Source: Cyclobacteriaceae bacterium
GTDB taxonomy: Bacteria > Bacteroidota > Bacteroidia > Cytophagales > Cyclobacteriaceae
Direction: 5' to 3'
Assembly: GCA_019638355.1 (NCBI GenBank)
Contig: JAHBTY010000006.1
Location: 347,911-411,910, forward strand
DNA: 64,000 bases
Shown here: piece after piece, positions 29,891 to 39,910 of the stretch
Layout: each line of letters begins with the position of its first letter
How positions within the stretch are numbered: the first letter of the stretch is position 1
Made by a program: the position numbers and the translations under genes
The notes under the pieces: model-generated
What the model was told of the DNA's origin: nothing
Databases searched by the model: none
Seen by the model: only the letters and a program-made list of their open reading frames with translations

Positions 29891-32800
29891 TTACCGATGA
29901 ATTAGCACCTTGTAACTTAGGGTTTTGTCGCCATCGGAAACAGTGGCCACGTACAAGCCAGGCAAAAGTGCATCAACCTTTAGTATTAGTTGGTTTAAAC
30001 CCGGTAACAAATTAGTGTACCGCTTATCCAGAACCAACTGGCCTTGCGCATTTATTAGCCGTACTGCTACATCATTTTGCTGCCCACGAATCCATTCGAG
30101 TGTTAACTCATGATCAGCAGGATTGGGATGGGGTGGCACAATTTCTAATTCACCCGTCAGGTTATTGCAGGCCCGGTTATCGAAACTGTTTACATCGCCC
30201 ATCACAGAAATTTCGGCACAGATATAACTGAGGTTGTCTGAAACAATTCTTGTGCTGATAGACTTTGAACTTTGTTGCCCAGGCAGAAATGTTCCAAAAA
30301 CACGTTCCTTTATTTTTGCTTTACCCGAAAGATCAAGAACTATTTCCGGGTTAACTACTACTACATTACTGCGGTTCTCGAATGTTACAGTGGCCACGGT
30401 ACCATCGTTATTGGCCACCAATAACAGGTTGGTAACCGCAACATTAATTTCAGGGTTAACAACAAAAATAGTTTTAATAAAATTATCGGTACAGCCAAGA
30501 TTATTTCTGGCAATCAATTCAGCAGTATAAGTACCCAACTGGGTATAAGTAAAGGAAGGTGAAAACTCAGTACTGGTTGTTTGATCGGCATCATTAAAAT
30601 TCCACAACCACGAAGTAGCGCCTGACGATGTGTTTACAAAGCCTACTGCCAGGGGTGCACCACCTGACTCATTTGAAACCGTAAACTGTGCAACCGGGGC
30701 CTGACTAATAGCAATGCTGCGCGTGGACGAATAAGTACATCCGGATTGCCGCGTTGAATTTAATCGCACATTAAAATTACCCGTTGCCGGAAAGATATGT
30801 GTGGCCGAGGATGTAGTTGCCGATGCCTGACCGGCAAAATCCCAACTCCAACTCACAGCAGGATCAAGTCCAGTTAAGGAAGTCTCTGTAAACTCCGCTG
30901 GCTTACCAGCACATGTACTGTTAGCAGAAAAGTTTATAGTTACCGGTACTGGCACCGAAAGATTTTTTGTAACCAATTTTACACAATTATTATTTCCTGT
31001 TGCAGCCATGGTAACCGTTTGATTACCCGAAGTAGTAAACGTATGCACCGGGCTTTGCGCAGTGTAAGTAAGATTCTGCATGCCCCACAACCATGCCTTA
31101 ATTTCTGTGGTTGCAGTGGGTGTAAATGTAGCTGGTTGATTTAAACACAGTGCGGTATTAGTAAAATCTATGTTGGGCGTTTGCGCGATGGTTACTGTTT
31201 TTGTGATTTCACTCGAACATCCAAAATTGGTGGCTACATTCAAACTCACGGAATAGTCACCCGCGGTTGCATACACATGCGTTGGATTCTTATTAGATGA
31301 AGTATTGTTCTGATTATCGCCAAAAGTCCAGTTCCACGAAGTGATGTTGCTATCGGTAGGCGTAGGTGTTAAATCTGTAAACTGCGATGCCGCACCACTG
31401 CAGGAAAATGGAGGAAGTGCAAGAGAGAAGTTGGCGGTGGGTTTGGAATAGATTTGAATTGCTTTAGTAAAGGTATTGTTACAGCCAACTTCGTTAGAAG
31501 CTGTGAGTGTTGCATTGTAAACCCCATAATTGTTATAGATATGAATAGGATTTTCATCGGAAGTAGAACTTCCATCACCAAATGTCCATAAATATTGAGA
31601 AACTTCACCCTGAGTAGTATTAACAAATAGAACATCATCGTTCTGACAACTAGCTGTTAAAGTAAACGATACCTGTGGCCCTTCCATAACATCTGATATT
31701 AGTTGAGTGTGCTCGGAGGAACAACCTGGAATGGCCACCACTAGTTTTATATTTTGATCACCGGTACTTGTAAAAGTATGTGTTAAATCACGGGTATCAG
31801 ATTCCAAAACATCGTTTACAAACCAGGAGTAAGTGAGATTCCCTTCAAAAGTATCCTGTGTTGTATTGAGTATCTCTGTTAAGTTATTTGTGCAATACAA
31901 TGCTTGAGGTGCAATGAAGGCCGCTACTGGTTGTTCATAAATTTTTAGATTTTTTTTAATGGTATTGGCGCAGCCATTTGAAGACGCTACAGATAGTTTT
32001 ACGTTAAAATGATCGGCCGATTGATAAATATGATTAGGTGTTGCAGTGCTTGATGTTTCGCCATCGCCAAAAAACCATTGGTAATTTAAGATTTCCGTTG
32101 AGTTACTGATGGGGTAAAAATTGACAGGGGCATTAACACATACGTTTGTACTCGATAGGGAAATATCCGGAGAACTGTTTGTTGAAACTGAAATAGGCTT
32201 TACAAGTGTTTCCGTATTTCCATCATTATCAATAGCGCTTAGTGAAATAGTGTATTCACCGGGGTGTGTTGCGATAACAAGTGGCTCAGCTTCATTAGAA
32301 AAAAAAATATCACCAAAGCAAACTTGTGGGAACGATACTTTATAAATCTTGTTAGTGCTATTTTCTGAAACCAAAACCAACCAATCGCTTTTTACTTTAT
32401 GCATAGCGAAACCCCATACATTAGTAAATAAATTGAATCCACCAAAATCTGTTGTACTAACGGTTGTGTTAGTTAGTGCCCCGCCTAAATCATATCTAAA
32501 CATGCGCGTTGATGTTACTGCAAAAACATAATATCTGTTGTTATCAAAAGCCACAGCTACCCCGAGGTAAGGTTGAGGCGTAACATCTGAAATTGGTATT
32601 ATCGCAGGTGTTGAATCAATTCCCTGATCAAACAATACACGAATCAGGTTACCGGATATTGTTGACACCACTGCACACCAGTAATCAGACTTGATCATCG
32701 AAATTCCACCTTGTACTCCGTAACCAAGCGCAATTACATCAACTGAAATTTGCGATGCTTCCGCGTGAAATGACGCGCCAAAGTTAAGACGAACCAATTT

Positions 32801-33427
32801 ATCGTTGCCAGAGTTCGTTACCAGCAATACATTTGCTCCGGCATCATTTACATAAGCTATATCTATGGGAGAATTCAAATGGCCTTCTGAATAAACTATC
32901 TCAACATTGGTTGGTGTATTGGTAATGGATGTACCAAAATCTATTCTATATATTCGGTTAAAATAGTCGATTATAAAACCAATAAAATTCTCACCCTCCC
33001 TTACAATAACTATTGAGAGCATCGCGGATGATGCAAAATTTTGCGTACCCAGGTTGCCCAAATCAAAACTTAACGGAACACTGTTTACATCCGTTCCAAA
33101 ATCCAACCGGGTTAACTTTTGGTTACCTCTTGTAGTGTAAAATCCGTAATATCTTCCATTCTGTGATACCATCTCCACGCCAAATGGAGTACCATTTGTA
33201 GTTAGAAATTCGCTGGACTGAGGAAGTTTATCTAACTCTCCCGGACAAAAATCCCACTCAAAACGCGTTCCATCCGTTGAAAGATTATCCGGATATATAC
33301 GCTCATTCAGGCATACCTGCGAAGGAATTATAAAATCAGCATTAAGTACCTGAGCTCGGCTGCCGATGCTGCCCAGACAATAAACTACAAACAATGCCAA
33401 CCTAATCATATTATAATATTGAATCAT
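29891..33427 (-). CDS. Secreted PKD-repeat protein with T9SS C-terminal sorting domain
   Basis: 1178 residues (1172 if the ATG at 33409 is used, which avoids overlap with the upstream gene). The signal peptide ends near SRAQ. Residues about 80-370 hold six repeats of about 50 residues carrying R-x-D-F-G-type motifs (TRLDFGTDVNS, YRIDFGTSITN, VRLNFGASF, FRYDLGGAL), probably a beta-propeller. About seven PKD domains follow (WFFGDGETSS, WTFGDGSSTS, WTFGDNQNN, WNFNDADQT). The last ~80 residues (PHPNPADHELTLEW to LSYKVLIHR) are a type A T9SS sorting domain. It is the final gene of the glycan run. Confidence 0.9.
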   Translation of the reverse strand: MIQYYNMIRLALFVVYCLGSIGSRAQVLNADFIIPSQVCLNERIYPDNLSTDGTRFEWDFCPGELDKLPQSSEFLTTNGTPFGVEMVSQNGRYYGFYTTRGNQKLTRLDFGTDVNSVPLSFDLGNLGTQNFASSAMLSIVIVREGENFIGFIIDYFNRIYRIDFGTSITNTPTNVEIVYSEGHLNSPIDIAYVNDAGANVLLVTNSGNDKLVRLNFGASFHAEASQISVDVIALGYGVQGGISMIKSDYWCAVVSTISGNLIRVLFDQGIDSTPAIIPISDVTPQPYLGVAVAFDNNRYYVFAVTSTRMFRYDLGGALTNTTVSTTDFGGFNLFTNVWGFAMHKVKSDWLVLVSENSTNKIYKVSFPQVCFGDIFFSNEAEPLVIATHPGEYTISLSAIDNDGNTETLVKPISVSTNSSPDISLSSTNVCVNAPVNFYPISNSTEILNYQWFFGDGETSSTATPNHIYQSADHFNVKLSVASSNGCANTIKKNLKIYEQPVAAFIAPQALYCTNNLTEILNTTQDTFEGNLTYSWFVNDVLESDTRDLTHTFTSTGDQNIKLVVAIPGCSSEHTQLISDVMEGPQVSFTLTASCQNDDVLFVNTTQGEVSQYLWTFGDGSSTSDENPIHIYNNYGVYNATLTASNEVGCNNTFTKAIQIYSKPTANFSLALPPFSCSGAASQFTDLTPTPTDSNITSWNWTFGDNQNNTSSNKNPTHVYATAGDYSVSLNVATNFGCSSEITKTVTIAQTPNIDFTNTALCLNQPATFTPTATTEIKAWLWGMQNLTYTAQSPVHTFTTSGNQTVTMAATGNNNCVKLVTKNLSVPVPVTINFSANSTCAGKPAEFTETSLTGLDPAVSWSWDFAGQASATTSSATHIFPATGNFNVRLNSTRQSGCTYSSTRSIAISQAPVAQFTVSNESGGAPLAVGFVNTSSGATSWLWNFNDADQTTSTEFSPSFTYTQLGTYTAELIARNNLGCTDNFIKTIFVVNPEINVAVTNLLLVANNDGTVATVTFENRSNVVVVNPEIVLDLSGKAKIKERVFGTFLPGQQSSKSISTRIVSDNLSYICAEISVMGDVNSFDNRACNNLTGELEIVPPHPNPADHELTLEWIRGQQNDVAVRLINAQGQLVLDKRYTNLLPGLNQLILKVDALLPGLYVATVSDGDKTLSYKVLIHR

Positions 33428-34526
33428 AATACACCTCTCTTAACTGAAAGGAAGTATTTTCTGTATTAAATTTAGTACTTACCCATTTTTTTCCTGCTAT
33501 TCCAAAATCACTCCTTGCCTTTTCATTTATAATCAGATATTCTATTGACCGTACTGCTTTATTGATATCGCCTAATGGTACAAGGAAACCCGTAACGCCA
33601 TCATTAATAATTTCAGATGGCCCGCCACTTTTTGTTGCAATTACCGGGCAACCAAAGAACTGGGCTTCCAGACAGGTTAGTGAAAAAGATTCTGAATCTG
33701 AAAAGTTTAAGGTGATTGCGGCAGTTTTGTATTCAGCCTCTACGTCATTCGTAAACTCGTACCACTCTACTTGATTCATAATTCCCTTCTGACGACACAT
33801 TTTCATCAGCCGATTTTTGTAAATCTTATTTTTCTTTAGCCCCATATCGCCACCAACAAAACGAAGTTTCCAATCGGGATACAGAAATGCAATTTCAGAA
33901 AAAACCTCTATCGCCAAATCCTGACCTTTACCCTGAATAAAATTGGACAGATACAATAAGCAATTTAATTTCCTGAATTGATGTGAGTGGTTTTCCTTAA
34001 ATGGAAGCCCATCATAAATCATTCTGAGCTTACGGTGTTGTGGCAATAGGGTAAATAAATAATTTGATACACATACAACGTATAGGGCAAACTTATAATG
34101 AAGTTTCAACCACCCTAAAAAAAGTTTTCGCGGAAATTTATTGGGCAAAAAACGAATATGAACAATATAGGGTACCGTATTTCCAAAAAATCGTGCAACA
34201 ACCGGCAAGAGGTTATACAAGTCGTTGTTATGTACAAGTTCTATTCGTTCTTTCCTTAGAATACCTTTTAGTCGAATTGCATTAACCGCTAATACAGGCA
34301 GATACAGTAGCAGACTAACAACATTTTTACGCAGTTCGCGCATGGGCAATTCATAAATTGCATTAAATCCATGCGTTTCCAAATAGTAGTTACATTTGGA
34401 TCTGCGTGGTAACAAAAAAATAAACTCAAAATCATCTCTCATTGCAAGAGAAGCCTGGGCTATGGACTTGAGTGCCCCCGTTACATCCATGCTATTTTCT
34501 ATAATCAGAATCCTTTTTTTTTTCAT
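33411..34526 (-). CDS. Glycosyltransferase family 4 type
   Basis: 371 residues, GT-B fold. The N-terminal Rossmann half includes ELVHNNDLYNLLPVVARFF. The C-terminal half has LYLSNFIQGKGQDLAIEVF and the donor-site motif ESFSLTCLEAQFFGCPVIA followed by SGGPSEIINDGVTGFLVP. Its start overlaps the next gene upstream by 4 bases, and its end overlaps the PKD protein start by 17. Sugar specificity cannot be told. Confidence 0.88.
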   Translation of the reverse strand: MKKKRILIIENSMDVTGALKSIAQASLAMRDDFEFIFLLPRRSKCNYYLETHGFNAIYELPMRELRKNVVSLLLYLPVLAVNAIRLKGILRKERIELVHNNDLYNLLPVVARFFGNTVPYIVHIRFLPNKFPRKLFLGWLKLHYKFALYVVCVSNYLFTLLPQHRKLRMIYDGLPFKENHSHQFRKLNCLLYLSNFIQGKGQDLAIEVFSEIAFLYPDWKLRFVGGDMGLKKNKIYKNRLMKMCRQKGIMNQVEWYEFTNDVEAEYKTAAITLNFSDSESFSLTCLEAQFFGCPVIATKSGGPSEIINDGVTGFLVPLGDINKAVRSIEYLIINEKARSDFGIAGKKWVSTKFNTENTSFQLREVYYDSIL

Positions 34527-35755
34527 ACCTCTGAAACAGACTTAACTATCAAATTAACTTCTGTTAAAGATTTATCTATCGACAAATCTTTAACGCGTTG
34601 ACTGGTGGCAATTTTATAATTACTTAACCTACTATCATCCAATATTAATTCCTTCAACTCCTTTACCCATATAGGAAGCGATTCATGATTTAAATGCGGC
34701 ATTAACACCCCATACTGTGCATGCTCTGGACCGTTTGTTTCTGGTAAAACCTTTTCTCCTGGCGCTAATATCTCCCGCGGCCCAGTATTACAATCGACCG
34801 ATATAATTGGAAGAGAGCATGCTAACGCTTCGCACAATGCAAGGGGAAAGCCTTCCCAGCGTGAAGACATTATGTACAATTTAGCCTTATCCAAAAAGGG
34901 AAAAGGATTAATCTGATAACCTAAGAAATATACCTGTTTGTCTTCAGTCCAAATTTCATCGCGCCATTCAGCATAATAATCCAGGCTTAATTTGTCGCAT
35001 TGCTTAGTCAACTCATTACGCAATTCACCATCACCGAGTATAACCCATTTAACAGGAATCTTTTCATTTTTACATAACCATGCCAACTGAATTAAACCCC
35101 TGATATTTTTTTGAGGTGCCAGGCGGCAATGTGTTATTATTACAAAATGCTTTGCACAAAGTACCTGATATAATTCATTAGTGCCTTTCATTCTTTGTTC
35201 CTGAATGTAGGAAAGGTCTATACCATTATAAATGGTCTTTAGTTTATTCGCTAATGCCGGATACGACTCCGCCAATTCAACCGCAATAGCCCTACTTACA
35301 GTAACGATGCAATCGGCATTTCTATACAACCGAGGGATTAGTAAATTCTTTCGGATATTTCCTAACCACCCGTCAATTGCCTTGTCAAATCTTTTTGTAC
35401 CATGAATCCACAATACTTTTTTTTCGCCTATACCGGAAAGCACATTAATAAAATCCGCTCCTTCAAGGTGGCTGATGGACACAGAAACCTGGAGCTTTCG
35501 TTTTAACTTACGTAACCTGGCTATTCGCAATAAGAAGAATCGAATTTTACCCAAAACACTTCTACCACCAGAAACATCTAAACTAGTAACAGACGCTGGC
35601 CATTGCGTTGGTTGGGTACCATCCCAATTAAAAACACATCCATGCAACGAATAATATCGGCTCAAATACTCATAGTGTTGTTTAAAAACATTCTGCGCTC
35701 CGCCCGGACTTAGGTTAGGAATGATAAGTAAAATAACTGGTGGATTAGCGTGCAT
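34523..35755 (-). CDS. Glycosyltransferase family 4
   Basis: 410 residues. The N-terminal acceptor domain starts IIPNLSPGGAQNVFKQHYEY. The GT4 core has HCRLAPQKNIRGLIQLAWLC, LGDGELRNELTKQCDKL, SSRWEGFPLALCEALACSLP and DCNTGPREILAPG, the last being the usual signature. It starts inside the 3' end of the GT61-like gene (11-base overlap), so the two are coupled. Confidence 0.93.
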   Translation of the reverse strand: MHANPPVILLIIPNLSPGGAQNVFKQHYEYLSRYYSLHGCVFNWDGTQPTQWPASVTSLDVSGGRSVLGKIRFFLLRIARLRKLKRKLQVSVSISHLEGADFINVLSGIGEKKVLWIHGTKRFDKAIDGWLGNIRKNLLIPRLYRNADCIVTVSRAIAVELAESYPALANKLKTIYNGIDLSYIQEQRMKGTNELYQVLCAKHFVIITHCRLAPQKNIRGLIQLAWLCKNEKIPVKWVILGDGELRNELTKQCDKLSLDYYAEWRDEIWTEDKQVYFLGYQINPFPFLDKAKLYIMSSRWEGFPLALCEALACSLPIISVDCNTGPREILAPGEKVLPETNGPEHAQYGVLMPHLNHESLPIWVKELKELILDDSRLSNYKIATSQRVKDLSIDKSLTEVNLIVKSVSEV

Positions 35756-36875
35756 TCTTAAATTCAGATTTACAATAATCTTCCAGGGCTTTAGGATTCA
35801 AATAAAAACCACCTTCATTAGCTCGCTTTCCTTTCTCGCCCCGTAATGCTGCATATTCAAATCCAAAAATACGTGCTAGCATAATGTAATGGAAGGGCAG
35901 GTATTCGTTATGATGAAAAAGCTCAAGTAATTTAAGTTCGCCTTTTTTAAAAATTATGTTGGTAATTCCGGCTCCATGTACAGCCACAACATGTGCCGCA
36001 TTACTAAACACCTCAACCTGTTGCTGAAGAGTCATACCTGAGGTATCGGTTTTAAAAAAACCATATCGTTCAAGAATTTCGACTATCTCATCCTCATTTT
36101 CGATGAACCGGAGACTCGATTTTTTGCGTACCAGAAGAATACGGTTTTGGCTTCCATTCGTTGGCTTCATTATTGCCGCCAATTCTTCGAGATACCTTTT
36201 TGTATGTGTATAGGGTTTACAAAAAATTGCATGGTCGGTTTCCACCCATTCATTATCCTGAACATACCAATTTAAATCCTTTAACCAGGAATTATTTACC
36301 AGTGCACGAAAATACTCCTTCATCCACAGAGCTTTGCTAACTATAATGTATGTTGAACTATCCAGTAAGTTGAAATCCCGTAACAACAACAACTTTGCTA
36401 ACACATCGTTATAAACATGAAAATAATTTTCTTCACCTGTGTCGCGTAATGATATCACTTTTGGTAAATATTTCTTTTTAAGATTTTGCAATATTAATTT
36501 GGGTTTTCGTACATGGGGTGCTCTGGCAAATCCTAAAGAATAATATACGAGTTTATTCCAGCCTACAATGCCCCAACCTTGTTTAGCCTCAATGGTTAGA
36601 ACCTTATTTCTGATCTCTATAATGTACTGATCTTGTGTCCAATTAATATCCTGCCAACGTTCAAACCCAGTACGTATATCTGGCTTGAATTTATTTGTTT
36701 CAATTCTCAATTCTAAAAAAGGATTTTTTCTTTCCAATAAAATTATTTCATCTTGTGCAGGCACGTATTCGCCATACAACAAGCGATCTATCGTCTTTAT
36801 CTTAAGTGTATTAATTACAAGGGCGATTTTTCTTAACCAAAGCACAGGAAATATTTTCTTCAACAATTGCTTCAT
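35745..36875 (-). CDS. Glycosyltransferase family 61 (DUF563) protein
   Basis: 376 residues from MKQLLKKIFPVLWLRKI; an ATG ten codons further out (36905) would overlap the upstream gene and adds a cysteine-rich stretch, so it is not preferred. Motifs: FHVYNDVLAKLLLLRDF, KPYTHTKRYLEELAAIM, RILLVRKKSS and VVAVHGAGITNIIFKKG, the hallmark of the GT61 family (xylosyl- and GlcNAc-transferases in eukaryotes). In bacteria these are found in capsule and LPS loci. Substrate unknown. Confidence 0.85.
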   Translation of the reverse strand: MKQLLKKIFPVLWLRKIALVINTLKIKTIDRLLYGEYVPAQDEIILLERKNPFLELRIETNKFKPDIRTGFERWQDINWTQDQYIIEIRNKVLTIEAKQGWGIVGWNKLVYYSLGFARAPHVRKPKLILQNLKKKYLPKVISLRDTGEENYFHVYNDVLAKLLLLRDFNLLDSSTYIIVSKALWMKEYFRALVNNSWLKDLNWYVQDNEWVETDHAIFCKPYTHTKRYLEELAAIMKPTNGSQNRILLVRKKSSLRFIENEDEIVEILERYGFFKTDTSGMTLQQQVEVFSNAAHVVAVHGAGITNIIFKKGELKLLELFHHNEYLPFHYIMLARIFGFEYAALRGEKGKRANEGGFYLNPKALEDYCKSEFKNAR

Positions 36876-36876
36876 A

Positions 36877-37887
36877 CTATAACTTAAGCAAAGTACGCAA
36901 CACAAATTTTACATGTTGCCTTAACGTTGGTTTAAATCCTTGTAATTGATTTTCTTTCTTATACCAGCCAATGAGATTTTTAATACCTAAATGTGTATTC
37001 CAATAGCGCAATTCAAAAGCTCGTTTTGAAAGTTCAACCTGCAAAACCAGGTTATCAAACATTTGCCTTGTATCATTAAGCCTCGCACAACGTTCTAACC
37101 AACTAATCCAGTTAGTAAGTTCATTCAGAGTATCAGCTTTGTGCAGATTACACACATGGTCATGGTATATATAATCTGCCTCAGTTTGTTCACCCCAATT
37201 TGAAATAATAAAATCTTTACGGATTTGAAACGAGTTTATTCTTCGTCTTTCTTCTGCGCGGCTCTTTTCAGCTGGATGGTATGTTCGGTAATACAATAAA
37301 ACGTCAGGTAAATTGGCGAACTTTACTTTTTCAACCAACCGGCACCACAATTCATATTCCTCGCTATATTGTTGCAAATCTTCCCGGTATAGATTTTTTA
37401 AATCATTAAACACATTTTTACGCATTACTACAGTTGGGTGCCCAAAACAAACATTAAACAACAATTGTGCTTTACATGCTTCGTGCGACTCGGGAAATTT
37501 ATGCAAATACTTGCTATAGCCTATACTTTGCATAGCAGTTCCAACTATAGACACACCAGGATTCTGCTCTAAGAAAAAAATCTCTTTTTCCAGTCGTTGA
37601 GGGTGAGCAATATCGTCCGCATCCATGCGGGCCATATACAATCCCTTAGCCTCAGAAATTGCTTTGTTTACTGAAGCCGCCAGTCCAAGATTCACTTCGT
37701 TTATAAGAACCCGTATTCGTTCATCATTGAATGTTTGAATTATCTTAATAGTGTTATCCGTTGGAGCATCGGCTATAATGAGAATCTCCAGATGGTGATA
37801 TGTTTGATTAAGTATGCTTTGTAAACATGCTTCAATGTAAAGTTCGGCATTGTATGCAGGAATTATGATACTTACCAGCGCATTCAT
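36877..37887 (-). CDS. Glycosyltransferase family 2
   Basis: 336 residues. GT-A start VSIIIPAYNAELYIEACLQS, nucleotide region NEVNLGLAASVNKAI, metal site ARMDADDIAHPQRLE and FGHPTVVMRKNVF. The C-terminal ~110 residues are helical and not recognised. The start overlaps the FkbM gene by 4 bases. Confidence 0.93.
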   Translation of the reverse strand: MNALVSIIIPAYNAELYIEACLQSILNQTYHHLEILIIADAPTDNTIKIIQTFNDERIRVLINEVNLGLAASVNKAISEAKGLYMARMDADDIAHPQRLEKEIFFLEQNPGVSIVGTAMQSIGYSKYLHKFPESHEACKAQLLFNVCFGHPTVVMRKNVFNDLKNLYREDLQQYSEEYELWCRLVEKVKFANLPDVLLYYRTYHPAEKSRAEERRRINSFQIRKDFIISNWGEQTEADYIYHDHVCNLHKADTLNELTNWISWLERCARLNDTRQMFDNLVLQVELSKRAFELRYWNTHLGIKNLIGWYKKENQLQGFKPTLRQHVKFVLRTLLKL

Positions 37888-38702
37888 AAACCACTACGCT
37901 TTGCTAAGATCAACTCCCTGTCAAGCAAGACTTCAAAACCCTGTACTCTTAACACAGAGGCTATTTCATTCTGCTTTACAGAATTATGTGTCTCCATGAT
38001 AAGAATTTTAACATGTTTGGAAAGGGTTTGCATAAAATCATAGTTTTCAAACAACAACTCTTCCGTACCTTCAATGTCTATCTTAAGCAAATCTATTTCA
38101 TTCACCTTCAAATTCAGTAATAGAGTTTTAAAAGAAATGCCCATCACATCGCCATCAGGATCACTATTAACAGCCAATGCCCATTCCATACCCTCTGCAC
38201 GACTGATTATTTTTAAAGGTTCATCCTTTATCCATACTCCCGCATGGATTATCTCTACGTTCGATATTTTATTTGCAGTAACCTGTTGTTCTATCTGATT
38301 GCAATTTTTAGCATCTGGCTCAACACAAAAAACCCGTGCATCAGCCCAAAGATTTTTAGTGAGCAACATAAAAAAACCTGCGTTAGCACCCATATCTACC
38401 ACAACAGGTTTAGGCGCAAGTTGAATTGAATTTAACTTTTCATACTCGTGATGGAAGAATATTTGCAAATAAACAAGTACGTCACTACTACCCGGACGAA
38501 TTATTACCGTGTGGTTGAGTCTGGGATTGTGAATTATAGATTGATTCGATGTCTTTTTAATGGCAATTCCATTCGGAAGTGCCAGCTTCAAAAAATAAAC
38601 CCAATTACTCATTACTGCAGGAATTTGCATGCGAAGCAAACGCATACCATAATACCGGAGTACGAGTGGCCACAAAAAGAAAGGAATTCTACTCCACCTC
38701 AT
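37884..38702 (-). CDS. FkbM family methyltransferase
   Basis: 272 residues. SAM-binding motif I VVDMGANAGFFMLLTKNLW, then VFCVEPDAKNCNQIEQQV and IDLLKIDIEGTEELLFENYD, the FkbM signature. It probably O-methylates a sugar in the exported glycan, because it sits within a run of glycosyltransferase genes. Overlaps both neighbours by 4 bases. Confidence 0.92.
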   Translation of the reverse strand: MRWSRIPFFLWPLVLRYYGMRLLRMQIPAVMSNWVYFLKLALPNGIAIKKTSNQSIIHNPRLNHTVIIRPGSSDVLVYLQIFFHHEYEKLNSIQLAPKPVVVDMGANAGFFMLLTKNLWADARVFCVEPDAKNCNQIEQQVTANKISNVEIIHAGVWIKDEPLKIISRAEGMEWALAVNSDPDGDVMGISFKTLLLNLKVNEIDLLKIDIEGTEELLFENYDFMQTLSKHVKILIMETHNSVKQNEIASVLRVQGFEVLLDRELILAKRSGL

Positions 38703-39820
38703 AAAGCAACATTCACAACTTTATCATGCAGTACCTTATACTGAGGCATTACTCGTTCTATAGAAAAAAATGACAAAACTGTATCGGTTAACCTTGCTCC
38801 TACAACTAAACGTTCATGCTCCTGGTTATGGATTTCTTGAAACAACATGATAGCACTCGTTACCGGGTCTGTTTTACTTACCTTGTATCCGTTTTGCTTG
38901 TGCTGAATATAATGATCAAAATCACCTACATGTTCACACACTACAACTGGTGTTCCTACAAGTGCCGCTTCCTTTACCACCGTGCATGTTGCTTCACTCA
39001 CCGAGAAGTGAAGGTAATAATGCGCTGCGGCAATATACGTTAAAACATTATCTGAAAATCCTGTAAAAAAAATACGGTCATCTAAACCTAAATCCACAAC
39101 CTGCCTTTTTAATTTCTCTTCTTCGGGGCCTTGCCCCACAATTATCAATTTACAATCAATGCCTTCCTTTAGTAATTTATCAATAAATTCAATAATCCGA
39201 TCTATTCGTTTCAGGCCAGTCAACCTTCCAACTGTACAAAATAACAATTGTGCTTTATATAAATTTTTAAGAGCTGTTATCGTCACCGCATTAGGCTTTT
39301 CATATAAATCAAAATAATACGCTAATGGCACTACTGTAATTTTATCAGCATCAATGCCTTCATGTTGTACCATAAATTGTTTTACGTTTTGCGAAACAGC
39401 TACTATGGTTTTCGCTTTTGCATAAATATTTCTACTTATCTGCTGGTATTTTGGAGATGCTTCGTATTGCAGGGCATCTGCATGGTGGCGTGTTACGATC
39501 ACCTTTGCTCGTAAAAAAATTTGTGCTTGTACTGCTATTAAGCAACATGGATCAAGATGCGCATGAATTACATCAATACGATACCGATAACTTATCCATA
39601 CCAGCTTTGCCATTTCTATTACCACATACAAGGGAAATATTGTCTTAACTGGTTTGCTATAGCGTGCTTTAAACTTATGACTTCTGAAAAAATCATGTAG
39701 TGCAGATGGGCCTGATTGCGTAAACAAAAAAATTGAGTGTCCCTCTTTTGCAAAGGCAATTGCCTGACTTTCGATATCTCTAGAACGTTTTTCGGAAATT
39801 GTGTAAAACAAAATATTCAT
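38699..39820 (-). CDS. Glycosyltransferase family 4
   Basis: 373 residues. IDVIHAHLDPCCLIAVQAQI, VTRHHADALQYEASPKYQQI, then CTVGRLTGLKRIDRIIEFID, IVGQGPEEEKLKRQVVDLGL and SEATCTVVKEAALVGTPVVV. GT4 fold is clear; sugar unknown. A 90-base gap precedes it, the only real break in the leftward run. Confidence 0.93.
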   Translation of the reverse strand: MNILFYTISEKRSRDIESQAIAFAKEGHSIFLFTQSGPSALHDFFRSHKFKARYSKPVKTIFPLYVVIEMAKLVWISYRYRIDVIHAHLDPCCLIAVQAQIFLRAKVIVTRHHADALQYEASPKYQQISRNIYAKAKTIVAVSQNVKQFMVQHEGIDADKITVVPLAYYFDLYEKPNAVTITALKNLYKAQLLFCTVGRLTGLKRIDRIIEFIDKLLKEGIDCKLIIVGQGPEEEKLKRQVVDLGLDDRIFFTGFSDNVLTYIAAAHYYLHFSVSEATCTVVKEAALVGTPVVVCEHVGDFDHYIQHKQNGYKVSKTDPVTSAIMLFQEIHNQEHERLVVGARLTDTVLSFFSIERVMPQYKVLHDKVVNVAL

Positions 39821-39910
39821 TTCTATTATAACCTTTCAAAAAATAAAACTAAATGTCCGACTCGTCAACCAGACCGACATTGCTAGTTCAGGATTTTAGT
39901 TTAATCCTAA
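39821..39910 (-). other. 90-bp gap within the glycan run
   Basis: The only non-coding break in the leftward glycan run. It holds a weak hairpin around AATGTC / GACATT (about 39852-39883) and no clear TAnnTTTG promoter. It may be an internal attenuator or a second start point. Confidence 0.35.
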
